64,000 nucleotides of DNA from WVYX01 sp039592335. GTDB lineage: Bacteria > Gemmatimonadota > Gemmatimonadetes > Gemmatimonadales > GWC2-71-9. The translations under genes were made by a program, and so were the position numbers. The stretch lies in contig JBDHBX010000011.1 in assembly GCA_039592335.1 (NCBI GenBank), positions 27,671 through 91,670 of the forward strand, in the 5' to 3' direction. This document shows positions 34,890 to 44,270 of this stretch, piece after piece (positions within the stretch are counted from its first letter, which is position 1; the number at the start of each line of letters is the position of its first letter). Under the pieces are notes generated by a model, which worked only from the letters and a program-made list of their open reading frames with translations, ran no database searches and had not been told where the DNA came from.

Positions 34890-34929
34890 CCCCGCGTCGC
34901 CGCGCCCTCCTGCGAGGCCGAGCCCAGCC

Positions 34930-35790
34930 ATGTCCCCCAACATGATCCGCCGCGTTACGGTCGCTGCCGTCGGCATTCCGGCGGCACTGGGATTGGTGTA
35001 TCTGGGCGGCTGGGTGCTGGCCGGGCTGCTGGCGCTTTTCGGTGTGGCCGGGGCAGCGGAGTTCTACCGTCTAGGCTCCCGGTCGGGCGTACGGTCGCTG
35101 GTGGAGCCGGGCTACCTGGGGGCGGCGGCATTCCCCCTGGTGGCGTTTGTGGTGACCCCGGCAGGGCCGGGGCTCGACCTACGGTGGGTCGTGCTCGGCG
35201 TGGCAGGCTGGCTCATCGCCACGGTGGCGGTGGCCGTGGCCACCCGGCGCCCGGCCGATAACCCCCTCGAGTCGATATCCCTGACGGTGTTCGCGGCCCT
35301 TTATGCCGGTGGTCTTCCTGCGTTTCTCCTCGCCATCCGTCACGCCGACACGCTGCCCTCGGCCTGGGCGGCGACGTGGCTGGTGTTCCTCCCTCTGGTC
35401 GTCACCTGGGTGAGCGATTCCCTGGCGATGGGTGGTGGCTCCCTCATCGGGGGGCCGAAGCTGGCGCCGGTGCTGAGCCCCAACAAGACCTGGGCGGGTG
35501 CCATCTCGGGTGCGGTCGGGGGGGCGGTGCTGGCCCCGCTGTACGGAGTGCTCGTGCTCGAGCAGTTCGGCATTGCGATCGCCTGGTGGCTGCTCGTGGT
35601 CTTCGGGTTGGTGATCTCTGTCGTGGGGCAAGTCGGGGACCTGGCCGAATCCTTGTTCAAGCGGCAGGTAGGGGTAAAGGACTCGGGGAGATTCTTCCCG
35701 GGACACGGCGGGGTGCTGGATCGGTTCGACTCCCTGTATTGGGTGCTTCCCGCATCGGTCGCCCTGCTGGCCGCGTTCGGCATCCTATGA
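34930..35790 (+). CDS. cdsA: Phosphatidate cytidylyltransferase
   Basis: Integral membrane enzyme making CDP-diacylglycerol for phospholipid synthesis. The 286-residue protein has about eight membrane helices and the full C-terminal signature: SLFKRQVGVKDSGRFFPGHG followed by GVLDRFDS. An SDSLAMGGG segment and SPNKTWAG loop are also present. It is 58 nt after frr and overlaps dxr by 4 nt (ATGA). Confidence 0.94.
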   Translation: MSPNMIRRVTVAAVGIPAALGLVYLGGWVLAGLLALFGVAGAAEFYRLGSRSGVRSLVEPGYLGAAAFPLVAFVVTPAGPGLDLRWVVLGVAGWLIATVAVAVATRRPADNPLESISLTVFAALYAGGLPAFLLAIRHADTLPSAWAATWLVFLPLVVTWVSDSLAMGGGSLIGGPKLAPVLSPNKTWAGAISGAVGGAVLAPLYGVLVLEQFGIAIAWWLLVVFGLVISVVGQVGDLAESLFKRQVGVKDSGRFFPGHGGVLDRFDSLYWVLPASVALLAAFGIL

Positions 35791-36932
35791 CCACGGGTGT
35801 GGCACTGCTGGGCTCGACCGGTTCCATCGGCACCAGCACCCTGCGCGTGCTGGAGCGTCACCGGGACCGGTTTCACGTCGTGGCGCTGACGGCACACGGC
35901 GCGGCGGAGCTGCTGTGTGAGCAGGCCGTGGCGACGGGGGCCCGTTACGTGGGGCTGGTCAACGGCAGCCAGGAGGCCTGCGACCGGAGCGACACCCCGG
36001 TGGCGGCCGGGCGGGAGTGCCTCGTCGAGGCGGCGACGCATCCTGACGCCGATATCGTGCTGAACGCGGTGGTCGGGGCGGCCGGCCTCGAAGCCACACT
36101 GGCCGCGCTGGGGGCGGGGAAGCGGGTGGCGCTCGCCAACAAGGAGACCCTGGTGATGGCGGGCGAGCTGGTGCTGGGCGCCGCCGCGCAGGGAGGTGGC
36201 GAGATCGTCCCGGTCGACTCCGAACACAGCGCGGTGTTGCAGTGCGTCGCGGGCCACGCGCCACCCGAGCTGCGTCGGCTGATTCTGACTGCGTCGGGCG
36301 GGCCGTTTCGGGAGTGGGAGGCAGCACGCCTTGCCAACGCCACGGCCGAAGAGGCGCTGCAGCATCCGACGTGGGCGATGGGTCCGAAGATCACTGTGGA
36401 CAGCGCCACACTGGCGAACAAGGCCCTGGAAGTGATCGAGGCGCACCATCTGTTCGGCCTGGGGTATGACGCGATCGAAGTGGTGGTGCACCCGCAGTCC
36501 ATCGTGCACGCGTTCACCGAGTTCGTGGACGGATCGGTACTGGCGCAGGTCGGCTTTCCCACGATGGAGTTGCCGATTCTGTACGCGCTCACGCATCCGG
36601 AGCGTGTGGCCGACGCCGGAGCGCAATGGTTCGATCCGGTGGCGGCGGGTCCGTTGACGTTCGAGCCGCTGCGCGAGCAGGACTTTCCCGCCTTCCGCGC
36701 GGGGGTCGGCGCCGGGCGGATGGGCGGTACGGCCCCAGCGGTGTACAACGCGGCGAACGAGATTGCGGTGCAAGCGTTCCTCGAGGGGCGGATCTCGTTC
36801 GGAACCATGGGAGAGGTGATCGAGAGCGTGCTGGAGAGTCACGACGTGCAACCGGCCACTGAGTTGGCCACGGTCCTCGCGGCCGATCGCTGGGCGCGCG
36901 AGCGTGGGGAGGCGCTGTGCTCCTCTCGCTAG
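35787..36932 (+). CDS. dxr: 1-deoxy-D-xylulose 5-phosphate reductoisomerase
   Basis: NADPH-dependent second enzyme of the MEP pathway, 381 residues. The N-terminal LLGSTGSIGTSTL nucleotide-binding motif, ALANKETLVMAG, VPVDSEHSAV, TASGGPFR, and the metal/substrate segment HPTWAMGPKITVDSATLANK are all intact. ATG 35787 is selected because it forms an ATGA overlap with cdsA; the frame is open far upstream. rseP starts inside its last codons (16-nt overlap). dxs is at the left end of the window. Confidence 0.96.
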   Translation: MTTGVALLGSTGSIGTSTLRVLERHRDRFHVVALTAHGAAELLCEQAVATGARYVGLVNGSQEACDRSDTPVAAGRECLVEAATHPDADIVLNAVVGAAGLEATLAALGAGKRVALANKETLVMAGELVLGAAAQGGGEIVPVDSEHSAVLQCVAGHAPPELRRLILTASGGPFREWEAARLANATAEEALQHPTWAMGPKITVDSATLANKALEVIEAHHLFGLGYDAIEVVVHPQSIVHAFTEFVDGSVLAQVGFPTMELPILYALTHPERVADAGAQWFDPVAAGPLTFEPLREQDFPAFRAGVGAGRMGGTAPAVYNAANEIAVQAFLEGRISFGTMGEVIESVLESHDVQPATELATVLAADRWARERGEALCSSR

Positions 36933-38284
36933 CGGCGTTCATCTTCGTGCTGGGCGTCCTCATCTTCGTGCACGAGCTGGGGCATTTCCTGGCGGCCAAG
37001 GCCGTTGGGATCGGGGTGCCCCGCTTCTCGATCGGCTTCGGTCCCTCCACGCCGTTACGCTTCCGACGGGGCGAGACCGAGTACGTCGTGGCGTGGTTCC
37101 CGCTCGGCGGCTACGTGAAGATGGCCAGCAAGGAGGAGCAGGAGGCCATGGCCGCCATCGAGGGCGGCGAGCTGGAGGAAGACTACCCGCCGGAGAAGCT
37201 GTTCGAGAGCAAGTCGCTGCCGGCCCGCATCCTGGTCATCTCGGCCGGGGTGGCGATGAATATGGCGTTTGCCTGGATCGCCTACGCCGCGCTCGCGGCG
37301 GCGCTGGGGCGGACGGAGGATCCCACGACCACGATCGGCTGGGTGGACGTGGAACGGCTGCCCCCCGACGCGGCCGCGTTGGCCGAGGTGCCTCTGGGGA
37401 GCCAGGTCGTGCGGGTGAACGGCGACACCGTGGCTTCCTGGAATCAGATCCAGCAGCGCGTATTCGACCCGACGTCCGATCGTCTGCGGTTCGACTTCGC
37501 CGGGGGTGTGGACCCGGTGATCCTCCCGATTCCCGGCACCGAGGCCCTGGCCCGAGCGGCGGTCGGGGTGGCTCTGGAGCCGGGGTGGGGTCCCAAGGTC
37601 GGTGGCGTGGTGCCGGGCTTCCCGGCCGCGGATGCGGGCATCGAGGCGGGCGACCAGATCCTGGCCGTGGACGGAGATACGGTCGAGGTGTTCCACGACA
37701 TCCGGCGCAACGTGGAGCCTCGCGCCGGCGACACCCTGCAATTCACCATGCTGCGCGGCGATTCGGTCTTCGCGGTGCCGTTGGTGCCGCGGGAGGCGAC
37801 CGAGCCCGATCCCCTGACCGGGGATCCCGTGCCGGTGGTGCGGGTCGGGATCGCTCCCTTCATGGAGCCGCTGCGCACGCGGTACGGCGTGGTGGGTGCC
37901 GTGGTCGAGGGATGGGATCGGACGTGGTCCAACGTCGAGCTCGTCTTGTTCACGCTCAAGGGCATCCTGCTGCGAGACATCTCCACCCGCGAGATCGGCG
38001 GTCCCATCCTCATCGGTCAGATGTCGGGGCAGTTCGCGCGCCGGGGCCTCGCGTCGCTGATCACCTTCATGGCGTTGCTGTCGGTGAACCTGGCCGTGCT
38101 CAACCTGCTGCCCATCCCGGTGCTGGATGGGGGGCACCTGGTGTTTCTCCTCCTCGAGGGAGTGCGCGGGAAGCCGCTGAGCCTCAACGCCCGGCTGCGG
38201 CTCACGCAGCTGGGGATGGTCGTGCTGATCGCGCTGATGGTCTACGTGTTCACGAACGACATCGTGAGGCTCGTGGCGGGCTAG
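36917..38284 (+). CDS. rseP: RseP-family site-2 (RIP) zinc metalloprotease
   Basis: A 455-residue intramembrane protease of the M50 family. The zinc-binding HELGHF sits in the first membrane helix and the second active-site motif, LNLLPIPVLDGGH, near the C-terminus. Between them lie about two PDZ-type domains (VVRVNGDTV and GDQILAVDGDTVEV). Family members cleave anti-sigma factors and signal-peptide remnants. It starts at GTG 36917 inside dxr. The cdsA-dxr-rseP order is widespread. The 3' end overlaps the convergent kinase gene by 4 nt. A longer acidic insertion (KEEQEAMAAIEGGELEED) follows the first catalytic block. Confidence 0.94.
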   Translation: MLLSLAAFIFVLGVLIFVHELGHFLAAKAVGIGVPRFSIGFGPSTPLRFRRGETEYVVAWFPLGGYVKMASKEEQEAMAAIEGGELEEDYPPEKLFESKSLPARILVISAGVAMNMAFAWIAYAALAAALGRTEDPTTTIGWVDVERLPPDAAALAEVPLGSQVVRVNGDTVASWNQIQQRVFDPTSDRLRFDFAGGVDPVILPIPGTEALARAAVGVALEPGWGPKVGGVVPGFPAADAGIEAGDQILAVDGDTVEVFHDIRRNVEPRAGDTLQFTMLRGDSVFAVPLVPREATEPDPLTGDPVPVVRVGIAPFMEPLRTRYGVVGAVVEGWDRTWSNVELVLFTLKGILLRDISTREIGGPILIGQMSGQFARRGLASLITFMALLSVNLAVLNLLPIPVLDGGHLVFLLLEGVRGKPLSLNARLRLTQLGMVVLIALMVYVFTNDIVRLVAG

Positions 38285-39270
38285 CGTCCGATAACCACGA
38301 CCAGCAGCGCCACGAGCAGCACCACCGCCACGGCGGCCACCGGCAGGACCCACTTGGGAATCTGCTTCTCGGTCAGCAGCGCCACGAGCTCGGCGGTGAC
38401 GCGCGGCGCCATGCCGAAGGACTCCGTCGCGCGCTCGGTGTCGCTCAGCTGGTCCAGCTCCTCGCGCAGGGCCTGAGCCGAGGGGTAGCGGTCCTCCGGG
38501 TGCTTGGCGAGGCACTTGAGGATGATGCGCTCCAGGCGGGGCGACAGGCTGCCCCCCTTCTTGTGGGGGGCGACCGGCTGCTCCTCCACGTGCATCCGCG
38601 CCAGCTCGAACCAGTCGCTCGAGCGGAACGGCACGGTTCCCGTGGCCGCCTTGTAGAGCGTTACCCCGAGCGCGTACAGGTCGCTGCGGCCGTCCAGCTT
38701 TCGACCCTGCGCCTGCTCTGGGGAGATGTACTGGGGCGTGCCGATGGTCATGTTCACCCCGGTGGCCGAGACGTAGCCCGAGACGGCACGCGCGATCCCG
38801 AAATCCGCGATCACCGCCGTGCCGTCGTCCCGCAGCAGCACGTTGTGCGGCTTGATGTCACGGTGGACGAAGCCAGCGTCGTGGGCGAACGTCAGGCCGG
38901 CCGCGACGTCCGAGGCGATCCGGATCAGCCGATCCTGAGCCAGGGTCTCCTCCCGTTCGAGCAGGGAGGCCAGGGAGCCGGGGTAGAGGTCCATCACGAA
39001 GTAGGTGAACCCGTCGGCGTGGCCCACCTCAAGCATGTGGATGACGTTGGGGTGGTGTAGCTCGGAGGCTACCTCGGACTCGTTGCGGAAGCGGTGCTCG
39101 AACTGCTGGTCCCCTGCGTAGCGGGGCTTGAGGACCTTGACCGCCACGGGCTGGTCGTCGGCCGCGCGGCGCCCGGCATAGACCCAGGCGAAGCCTCCCT
39201 GGCCGAGCAGGCGGTCGAGCCTGTAGGGGCCGACGGTACGACCGATCAGTTCGTCGGGATCGCTGGTCAC
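38281..39270 (-). CDS. Hanks-type Ser/Thr protein kinase with C-terminal membrane anchor
   Basis: A 329-residue kinase. Domain features: glycine loop GQGGFAWV at about 23-30, catalytic Lys45 in VAVKVL, HRDIKPHN at 136-143, DFG at 156-158, and GTPQYISPEQ in the activation loop/P+1 region. A single hydrophobic segment (VLPVAAVAVVLLVALLVVV) at the C-terminus anchors it, with no recognisable extracellular domain: only a few residues follow. Substrates are unknown. The start is divergent from rpsO, with both promoters sharing a 105-bp gap. Confidence 0.94.
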   Translation of the reverse strand: MTSDPDELIGRTVGPYRLDRLLGQGGFAWVYAGRRAADDQPVAVKVLKPRYAGDQQFEHRFRNESEVASELHHPNVIHMLEVGHADGFTYFVMDLYPGSLASLLEREETLAQDRLIRIASDVAAGLTFAHDAGFVHRDIKPHNVLLRDDGTAVIADFGIARAVSGYVSATGVNMTIGTPQYISPEQAQGRKLDGRSDLYALGVTLYKAATGTVPFRSSDWFELARMHVEEQPVAPHKKGGSLSPRLERIILKCLAKHPEDRYPSAQALREELDQLSDTERATESFGMAPRVTAELVALLTEKQIPKWVLPVAAVAVVLLVALLVVVIGR

Positions 39271-39278
39271 GAGCGGGG

Positions 39279-39307
39279 TTTACAGTGCCTGTGGAGCCGG
39301 CTAAATT
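39279..39307 (+). promoter_or_regulatory. Promoter of rpsO
   Basis: TTTACA (39279-39284) and TAAATT (39302-39307) with 17-nt spacing; predicted start near 39314, leader about 62 nt. An alternative -10, TAAAAT at 39320-39325, lacks a good -35. Confidence 0.55.
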
Positions 39308-39375
39308 GCTGTGCTGTTGTAAAATACGGGCACAGGGCGTTTGGCCCGCCCGCGCCATTGGAGGATACACTTTTC

Positions 39376-39636
39376 ATGAGCTTTGACAAGCAAACCGTGG
39401 TCGAGAAGTACGCGAAGCACCCCGAGGACACCGGGTCCGCGCGGGTGCAGATCGCACTGCTGACCGAGCGGATCAACTATCTTACGGACCACTTCCGCGC
39501 CCACAAAAAGGATCACCATGGGCGGCAGGGACTGCTCATGATGGTGAGCAAGCGCCGCCGTCTGTTGGACTACCTCAAGCGGACTGACCGCGAAGGCTAC
39601 CGTCAGCTCATTGATGAGCTCGGCCTCCGCCACTAG
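39376..39636 (+). CDS. rpsO: 30S ribosomal protein S15
   Basis: An 86-residue primary 16S rRNA binder. It has the usual SFDKQTVVEKYAKHPEDTGS N-terminus, RINYLTDHFRAHKKDHH and the LLDYLKRTDREGYRQLI helix. The frame is open upstream to 39094, but ATG 39376 is the family start. The usual rpsO-pnp order is kept, with a terminator-like hairpin between the two genes. Confidence 0.96.
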   Translation: MSFDKQTVVEKYAKHPEDTGSARVQIALLTERINYLTDHFRAHKKDHHGRQGLLMMVSKRRRLLDYLKRTDREGYRQLIDELGLRH

Positions 39637-39658
39637 GAGCCCCGGCGCGGGCAAGAGG

Positions 39659-39690
39659 GGCGCCCGAGATGAGCACCTCGGGCGCCTTTA
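39659..39690 (+). terminator. Hairpin between rpsO and pnp
   Basis: Perfect 10-bp stem GGCGCCCGAG/CTCGGGCGCC with an 8-nt loop, followed by TTTA. It sits 22 nt after the rpsO stop and 34 nt before pnp. In other bacteria the same interval holds an RNase III site for pnp autoregulation; here it looks like a partial terminator or processing stem. Confidence 0.65.
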
Positions 39691-39723
39691 CGCATTCTCA
39701 GCTGCTCAACAAGGAATGGCACA

Positions 39724-41856
39724 GTGCTGCATGTAGAACGGCCTTTCTCCGGTCGGACGTTTCGAATGGAGACCGGGCGACTGGCGAAGCAGGCGGCGGG
39801 AAGCGCCGTCGTACAGTTTGGCGAGACGATGATACTGGCGGCCGTGACGGTCTCCGACTCCGAATCCTCTCTGCCGTTTTTCCCCCTCACCGTCGAGTAC
39901 CGTGAGAAGAGCTACGCCGCCGGCAAGATCCCCGGCGGTTTCTTCAAGCGTGAGGGACGACCCACCGAAGAGGAGATCCTCGCGGCGCGCCTGATCGACC
40001 GCTCCCTGCGTCCCCTCTTCCCCAAGGGTTTCAAGAACGAGGTCCAGGTATTCGTCTACGTCCTCTCCGCCGACCAGGAGAACGACGCCGACGTCCTGGG
40101 CATCACGGCGGCGTCGTTGGCGTTGTCCCTCTCCAGGGTGCCGTGGAACGGTCCCGTGGCAGGGGTGCGGGTGGGGCGCGTGGAGGGTGAATGGGTGATG
40201 AACCCTACCTTCCAGCAGCTGGAGTTCAGCGACCTGGATCTGGTGCTCTCCGGCCACGCCGACTCCATCGCGATGGTTGAGGGTGGGGCCCTGGAGATCG
40301 GCGAGCAGGACATCACCGACGCGTTGGCGTTCGGGCAGCCGGGCATCGCCGAGCAGGTGGCCATGCAGCAGGAGATCGTGGCCAAGCTGGGCGCGCCCAA
40401 ACTGGAGTGGACCAAGCCGGAGCCGCTCCCCGAGGTCGTGAGCCGCGTACAAGAGCTCGCCAAGGGACGCCTCGAGGAAGCCCTCGGCCTGGCCGAGAAG
40501 ACGGAGCGCATTCAGGCGCTCGCCACGGTGCGGCAGGACATCGGCGAGATGCTGGTGGAGGAGTTCCCCGAGAGCGGTCAGGACATCCGCAAGGTGCTCG
40601 ACGAGCTCGAGGCGTCCACGATGCGGCAGCAAGTGCTGGAGCAGGGCGAGCGGGTCGACGGCCGCGACCTCGATACGGTCCGGCCCATCAGCTGCGACGT
40701 GGGCCTGCTTCCGCGAGCCCACGGATCGGCGCTCTTCACGCGCGGCCAGACGCAGGGCCTGGTGAGCACCACCCTCGGCACGGTCTCCGACGAGCAGCGG
40801 ATCGACAACATCGACCTGGCGCAGGAGACCACCAAGAGCTTCATGCTGCACTACAATTTCCCGTCATTCTCGGTGGGCGAGGTGCGGCCGGTGCGGGGCG
40901 TGTCGCGACGGGAGATCGGTCACGGACACCTGGCTGAGCGGGCGCTGCAGGCGCTGCTGCCGCCGTACGATGAGTTCCCCTACACGATCCGCCTCGTGTC
41001 GGATATTCTCGAGTCGAACGGGTCCTCGTCCATGGCCACGGTGTGCGGCGGCTCGCTGGCGTTGATGGATGCGGGGGTGCCCATGAAGGCGCCCTGCGCC
41101 GGTGTAGCGATGGGCCTCATTACCGAGGGTGACCAGGTTGCCGTCCTCACCGACATTCTCGGAACCGAGGATCACCTGGGTGACATGGACTTCAAGATCG
41201 CCGGCACCCGGGACGGCGTGACCGCGGTGCAGATGGACATCAAGGTCCAGGGGCTGAGTCTCGACATCATCGCCCAGGCGCTGGAGAAGGCCCGGACGGC
41301 GCGGCTCCACATTCTTGATGTCATGGCGCAGACGCTGGCCGACCCACGGACGTCCCTGTCCAAGTACGCGCCGCGGATCATCACGATTCAGATCGATCCG
41401 GAGAAGATCGGCGACATCATTGGCCCGAAGGGGAAGATCATCCGCGGCATTCAGGATGAGACCGGGGCCGAGTTGAACGTGGACGACTCCGGGCTGGTCA
41501 CCGTCTCTTCGGTCGACGGCGCTGCCGGCGAGCGTGCGCGGGCCATGATCGAGGCGATCGTCAAGGAGGCGGAAGTGGGCGCCGTGTACGAGGGCACGGT
41601 CAAGAGCACGACCGCCTTCGGCGCGTTCGTCGAGATCCTGCCGGGCAAGGAGGGTCTGCTGCACATCTCCGAACTGCAGCACGCGCGCACGAACAAGACG
41701 GAAGATGTCGTCAAGAAAGGCGACCGTGTGCAGGTCAAGCTGCTCGAGATCGACGATCGCGGGAAGATGCGGTTGTCCCGCAAGGCGCTGTTGAAGAAGG
41801 AGCCGTCCGCGGACGGGGAGAGCCGGGAAACGAAGAGGACTGCAACAAAGCGCTGA
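39724..41856 (+). CDS. pnp: Polyribonucleotide nucleotidyltransferase
   Basis: The phosphorolytic 3'-5' exoribonuclease PNPase, 710 residues. Two RNase PH domains (GRTFRMETGRLAKQA early; TRGQTQGLVSTTLGT and the HYNFPSFSVGE segment in the second), then a KH domain (KIGDIIGPKGKIIRG) and a C-terminal S1 domain (TAFGAFVEILPGKEGLLHI). GTG 39724 has AAGGAA upstream. The protein ends in a basic, Lys-rich tail. It lies directly upstream of the M16 peptidase gene with an 8-nt gap. Confidence 0.96.
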   Translation: MLHVERPFSGRTFRMETGRLAKQAAGSAVVQFGETMILAAVTVSDSESSLPFFPLTVEYREKSYAAGKIPGGFFKREGRPTEEEILAARLIDRSLRPLFPKGFKNEVQVFVYVLSADQENDADVLGITAASLALSLSRVPWNGPVAGVRVGRVEGEWVMNPTFQQLEFSDLDLVLSGHADSIAMVEGGALEIGEQDITDALAFGQPGIAEQVAMQQEIVAKLGAPKLEWTKPEPLPEVVSRVQELAKGRLEEALGLAEKTERIQALATVRQDIGEMLVEEFPESGQDIRKVLDELEASTMRQQVLEQGERVDGRDLDTVRPISCDVGLLPRAHGSALFTRGQTQGLVSTTLGTVSDEQRIDNIDLAQETTKSFMLHYNFPSFSVGEVRPVRGVSRREIGHGHLAERALQALLPPYDEFPYTIRLVSDILESNGSSSMATVCGGSLALMDAGVPMKAPCAGVAMGLITEGDQVAVLTDILGTEDHLGDMDFKIAGTRDGVTAVQMDIKVQGLSLDIIAQALEKARTARLHILDVMAQTLADPRTSLSKYAPRIITIQIDPEKIGDIIGPKGKIIRGIQDETGAELNVDDSGLVTVSSVDGAAGERARAMIEAIVKEAEVGAVYEGTVKSTTAFGAFVEILPGKEGLLHISELQHARTNKTEDVVKKGDRVQVKLLEIDDRGKMRLSRKALLKKEPSADGESRETKRTATKR

Positions 41857-41864
41857 CCGGTGCT

Positions 41865-43115
41865 ATGCAGACCGTCAAGCTCGACGACCGGCTGTATCGC
41901 ACCGACGCCGAGAATGGCGTCACGGTGCTCTCGGAGGTGCTTCCGGGCGTTCGATCCGTGGCGATCGGCATCTGGGTCAAGACTGCGTCGGTGCACGAGG
42001 AGGTGGGGAAGATGGGTCTCTCCCACCTCCTCGAGCATATGGTCTTCAAGGGCACGGAGCGGCGCAGCGCGCGCGACATAGCGCTCGAGTTGGAGGTCCG
42101 CGGCGGTGCGCTCGATGCCTACACTTCCCGCGAGCACACCTCCTATCAGGCACGGGTCCTCGACGAGGACCTGCCGCGAGCGCTGGACGTGCTCACCGAC
42201 CTAGTGCGCAACCCGGTCCTGCGCGCCGACGACCTGGAGCTCGAGCGCAAGGTGGTGCTGGAGGAGATCAGCACCGTGGAGGATACGCCCGACGACCTGG
42301 TCTTCGAGCTGCACTCCCGGACCCTGTGGCCCGAACATCCCTACGGGTATTCCATCCTCGGTACGCGCGATACCATCTCGCAGCTCAGCGCGACGGACCT
42401 GCGGGCGCTGCACGGCCGCGCGTATCACCCGAGGCACGTGGTGATCACCGCGGCCGGGAATCTCAACCACGACCTCCTGCTCAAGCTCGTGGCGAAGTGT
42501 GGGTGGTTCACCTACGAGGCGGGTCCCGAGCCGCCGACGGTGACCCCGGTTCCTCCCGGACAGCGGACCACGAAGCGCGTGCACCGCGACAGCGTGCAGA
42601 CGCACATCGTGGCGGGAACGGACACGTTCGCGCACCGCGACGAGCGGCGGGAGCCGCTCCTGCTGCTGAACACGGTCTTGGGCGGCGGTATGTCGAGCCG
42701 CCTGTTCCAGCGTGTGCGCGAGGAGCTGGGGTTGGCGTACGCCGTGTCGACGTACCAGTCTTTCTATCACGAGGCTGGCCTGACCGGTGTCTATGTGGGT
42801 ACTCATCCATCGACGGCCGAGCAGGCCGTCGACGTGATTCTCGATGAGCTGAAGACCCTGGCTACCGAAGGGTTGTCGGGCAGCGTGCTGGCCGAGGCCA
42901 AGCAGCAGCTCAAGGGACAGGTGACGTTGTCCCTCGAGAGCCCCACGGCGCGGATGTACCGGCTGGCGACGGTGGAGCTGTACGGCGAGCCGTACCGCAC
43001 CATCGATCAGGTGATGGCCGGGATCGACAGGATCGGTGCCGAGCAGGTGGGGGCGGTTGCGGCGGAGTTCTTCGATCCGGCACGCCAGACTACTGTCTGG
43101 TTGGGGCCGAACTAG
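41865..43115 (+). CDS. M16-family zinc peptidase (insulinase/processing-peptidase type)
   Basis: A 416-residue metallopeptidase. The inverted zinc motif HLLEH is at residues 54-58 (HxxEH) and the third ligand Glu lies in the downstream ERKVVLEEI segment. The C-terminal, non-catalytic half has the RVREELGLAYAVSTY stretch typical of the family. It follows pnp after 8 nt, an arrangement seen in many bacteria. A soluble location is likely, since no signal peptide is evident. Substrate unknown. Confidence 0.93.
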   Translation: MQTVKLDDRLYRTDAENGVTVLSEVLPGVRSVAIGIWVKTASVHEEVGKMGLSHLLEHMVFKGTERRSARDIALELEVRGGALDAYTSREHTSYQARVLDEDLPRALDVLTDLVRNPVLRADDLELERKVVLEEISTVEDTPDDLVFELHSRTLWPEHPYGYSILGTRDTISQLSATDLRALHGRAYHPRHVVITAAGNLNHDLLLKLVAKCGWFTYEAGPEPPTVTPVPPGQRTTKRVHRDSVQTHIVAGTDTFAHRDERREPLLLLNTVLGGGMSSRLFQRVREELGLAYAVSTYQSFYHEAGLTGVYVGTHPSTAEQAVDVILDELKTLATEGLSGSVLAEAKQQLKGQVTLSLESPTARMYRLATVELYGEPYRTIDQVMAGIDRIGAEQVGAVAAEFFDPARQTTVWLGPN

Positions 43116-43129
43116 GACCCGTATACACT
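43101..43129 (+). promoter_or_regulatory. Possible promoter of the alanine dehydrogenase gene
   Basis: TTGGGG (43101-43106) and TACACT (43124-43129) with 17-nt spacing, ending 12 nt before the ATG. The leader would be only a few nucleotides, with GAGG before the start codon. Weak -35. Confidence 0.35.
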
Positions 43130-43141
43130 GACGAGGTTGCG

Positions 43142-44254
43142 ATGATCATAGGCGTTCCGAAGGAGATCAAGACCGCCGAGAACCGCATCGCGTTGGTGCC
43201 CGCCGGGGCTGAGGTCTTGCGGGCGCACGGACACACGGTGCTGATCGAGCGGGGAGCGGGTGAGGGCAGTGGGTTCGCCGACGACGCCTACGAGGCCGTC
43301 GGGGCGACGATCGTTTCGGTGGCCACGGACGTCTGGGCTGAGGCAGAGATGATCGTCAAGGTGAAGGAGCCGATCGCGGCCGAGTGGCCCCACATGCGCT
43401 CCGGACAAGTCGTGTTCACGTACTACCACTTCGCGGCGAGCGAGGAGCTCACCCGGGCTGTCATGGACTCCGGCATCGTCGCCATCGCATACGAGACGGT
43501 CCAGCTCGACAGCGGCGAGCTCCCGTTGCTCACGCCCATGAGCGAGGTGGCAGGCCGCATGGCTGTCCAGGAGGGAGCCAAGTACCTGGAACGCTTCTAC
43601 GGTGGGCGTGGGATCCTGCTCGGTGGGGTGCCGGGCGTGCTTCCGGCGGAGGTCGTGGTGTTGGGCGGCGGTGTGGTGGGCACCAACGCGGCCAAAATGG
43701 CGGCCGGTCTCGGAGCCCACGTGACCATTCTCGACCTCTCGCTCGAGCGGCTGCGGTACTTGTCGGATGTCATGCCGGCCAACGTAGACCTGGTCTACTC
43801 CAACCGGCACAACATTCTGGAGGCCGTCACCCGGGCCGACTTGCTGGTCGGCGCCGTGCTGCTTCCCGGGGCGAAGGCCCCACATCTGGTCACGCGCGAC
43901 GATCTCAAGCGCATGCAGCAGGGTGCGGTCATCGTGGACGTGGCGGTCGACCAGGGCGGTTGTGTGGAGACGATCGAGCCCACGACGCACGAGGAGCCAA
44001 CCTACGTAGTGGACGACGTGGTGCACTACGCCGTGGCGAACATGCCCGGTGGCGTGCCCCGAACCTCTACGCTGGCCCTGACCAACGCCACGTTCCCGTA
44101 TGCCGTGATGCTTGCGGAGCGCGGCTGGCGGGACGCCTGCAAGGCCGACCGCAGCCTCTTCCTCGGACTCAACGTGATCGAGGGGAAGGTCGTGTATCCT
44201 GGAGTCGCCGAGGCCTTCGGGTTGAAGCTGGCCGATCCGGAGAAGCTCGTCTGA
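43142..44254 (+). CDS. ald: Alanine dehydrogenase
   Basis: NAD-dependent interconversion of L-alanine and pyruvate plus ammonia. The 370-residue length is exact for the family. N-terminal GVPKEIKTAENRIALVP with substrate-binding Arg/Lys, KVKEPIAAEW, YYHFAAS, the dinucleotide motif GGGVVGTNAAKMAAGLGA and DVAVDQGGC are all present. GAGG lies ahead of ATG 43142. It stands alone between M16 and mreB, each of which seems separately transcribed. Confidence 0.95.
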   Translation: MIIGVPKEIKTAENRIALVPAGAEVLRAHGHTVLIERGAGEGSGFADDAYEAVGATIVSVATDVWAEAEMIVKVKEPIAAEWPHMRSGQVVFTYYHFAASEELTRAVMDSGIVAIAYETVQLDSGELPLLTPMSEVAGRMAVQEGAKYLERFYGGRGILLGGVPGVLPAEVVVLGGGVVGTNAAKMAAGLGAHVTILDLSLERLRYLSDVMPANVDLVYSNRHNILEAVTRADLLVGAVLLPGAKAPHLVTRDDLKRMQQGAVIVDVAVDQGGCVETIEPTTHEEPTYVVDDVVHYAVANMPGGVPRTSTLALTNATFPYAVMLAERGWRDACKADRSLFLGLNVIEGKVVYPGVAEAFGLKLADPEKLV

Positions 44255-44270
44255 GCGGTAAGTCCGCAGG

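Noticed and set aside
36904..39060. A 718-codon plus-strand frame over rseP and the kinase
   Set aside because: Out of frame with rseP, then antisense to the kinase.
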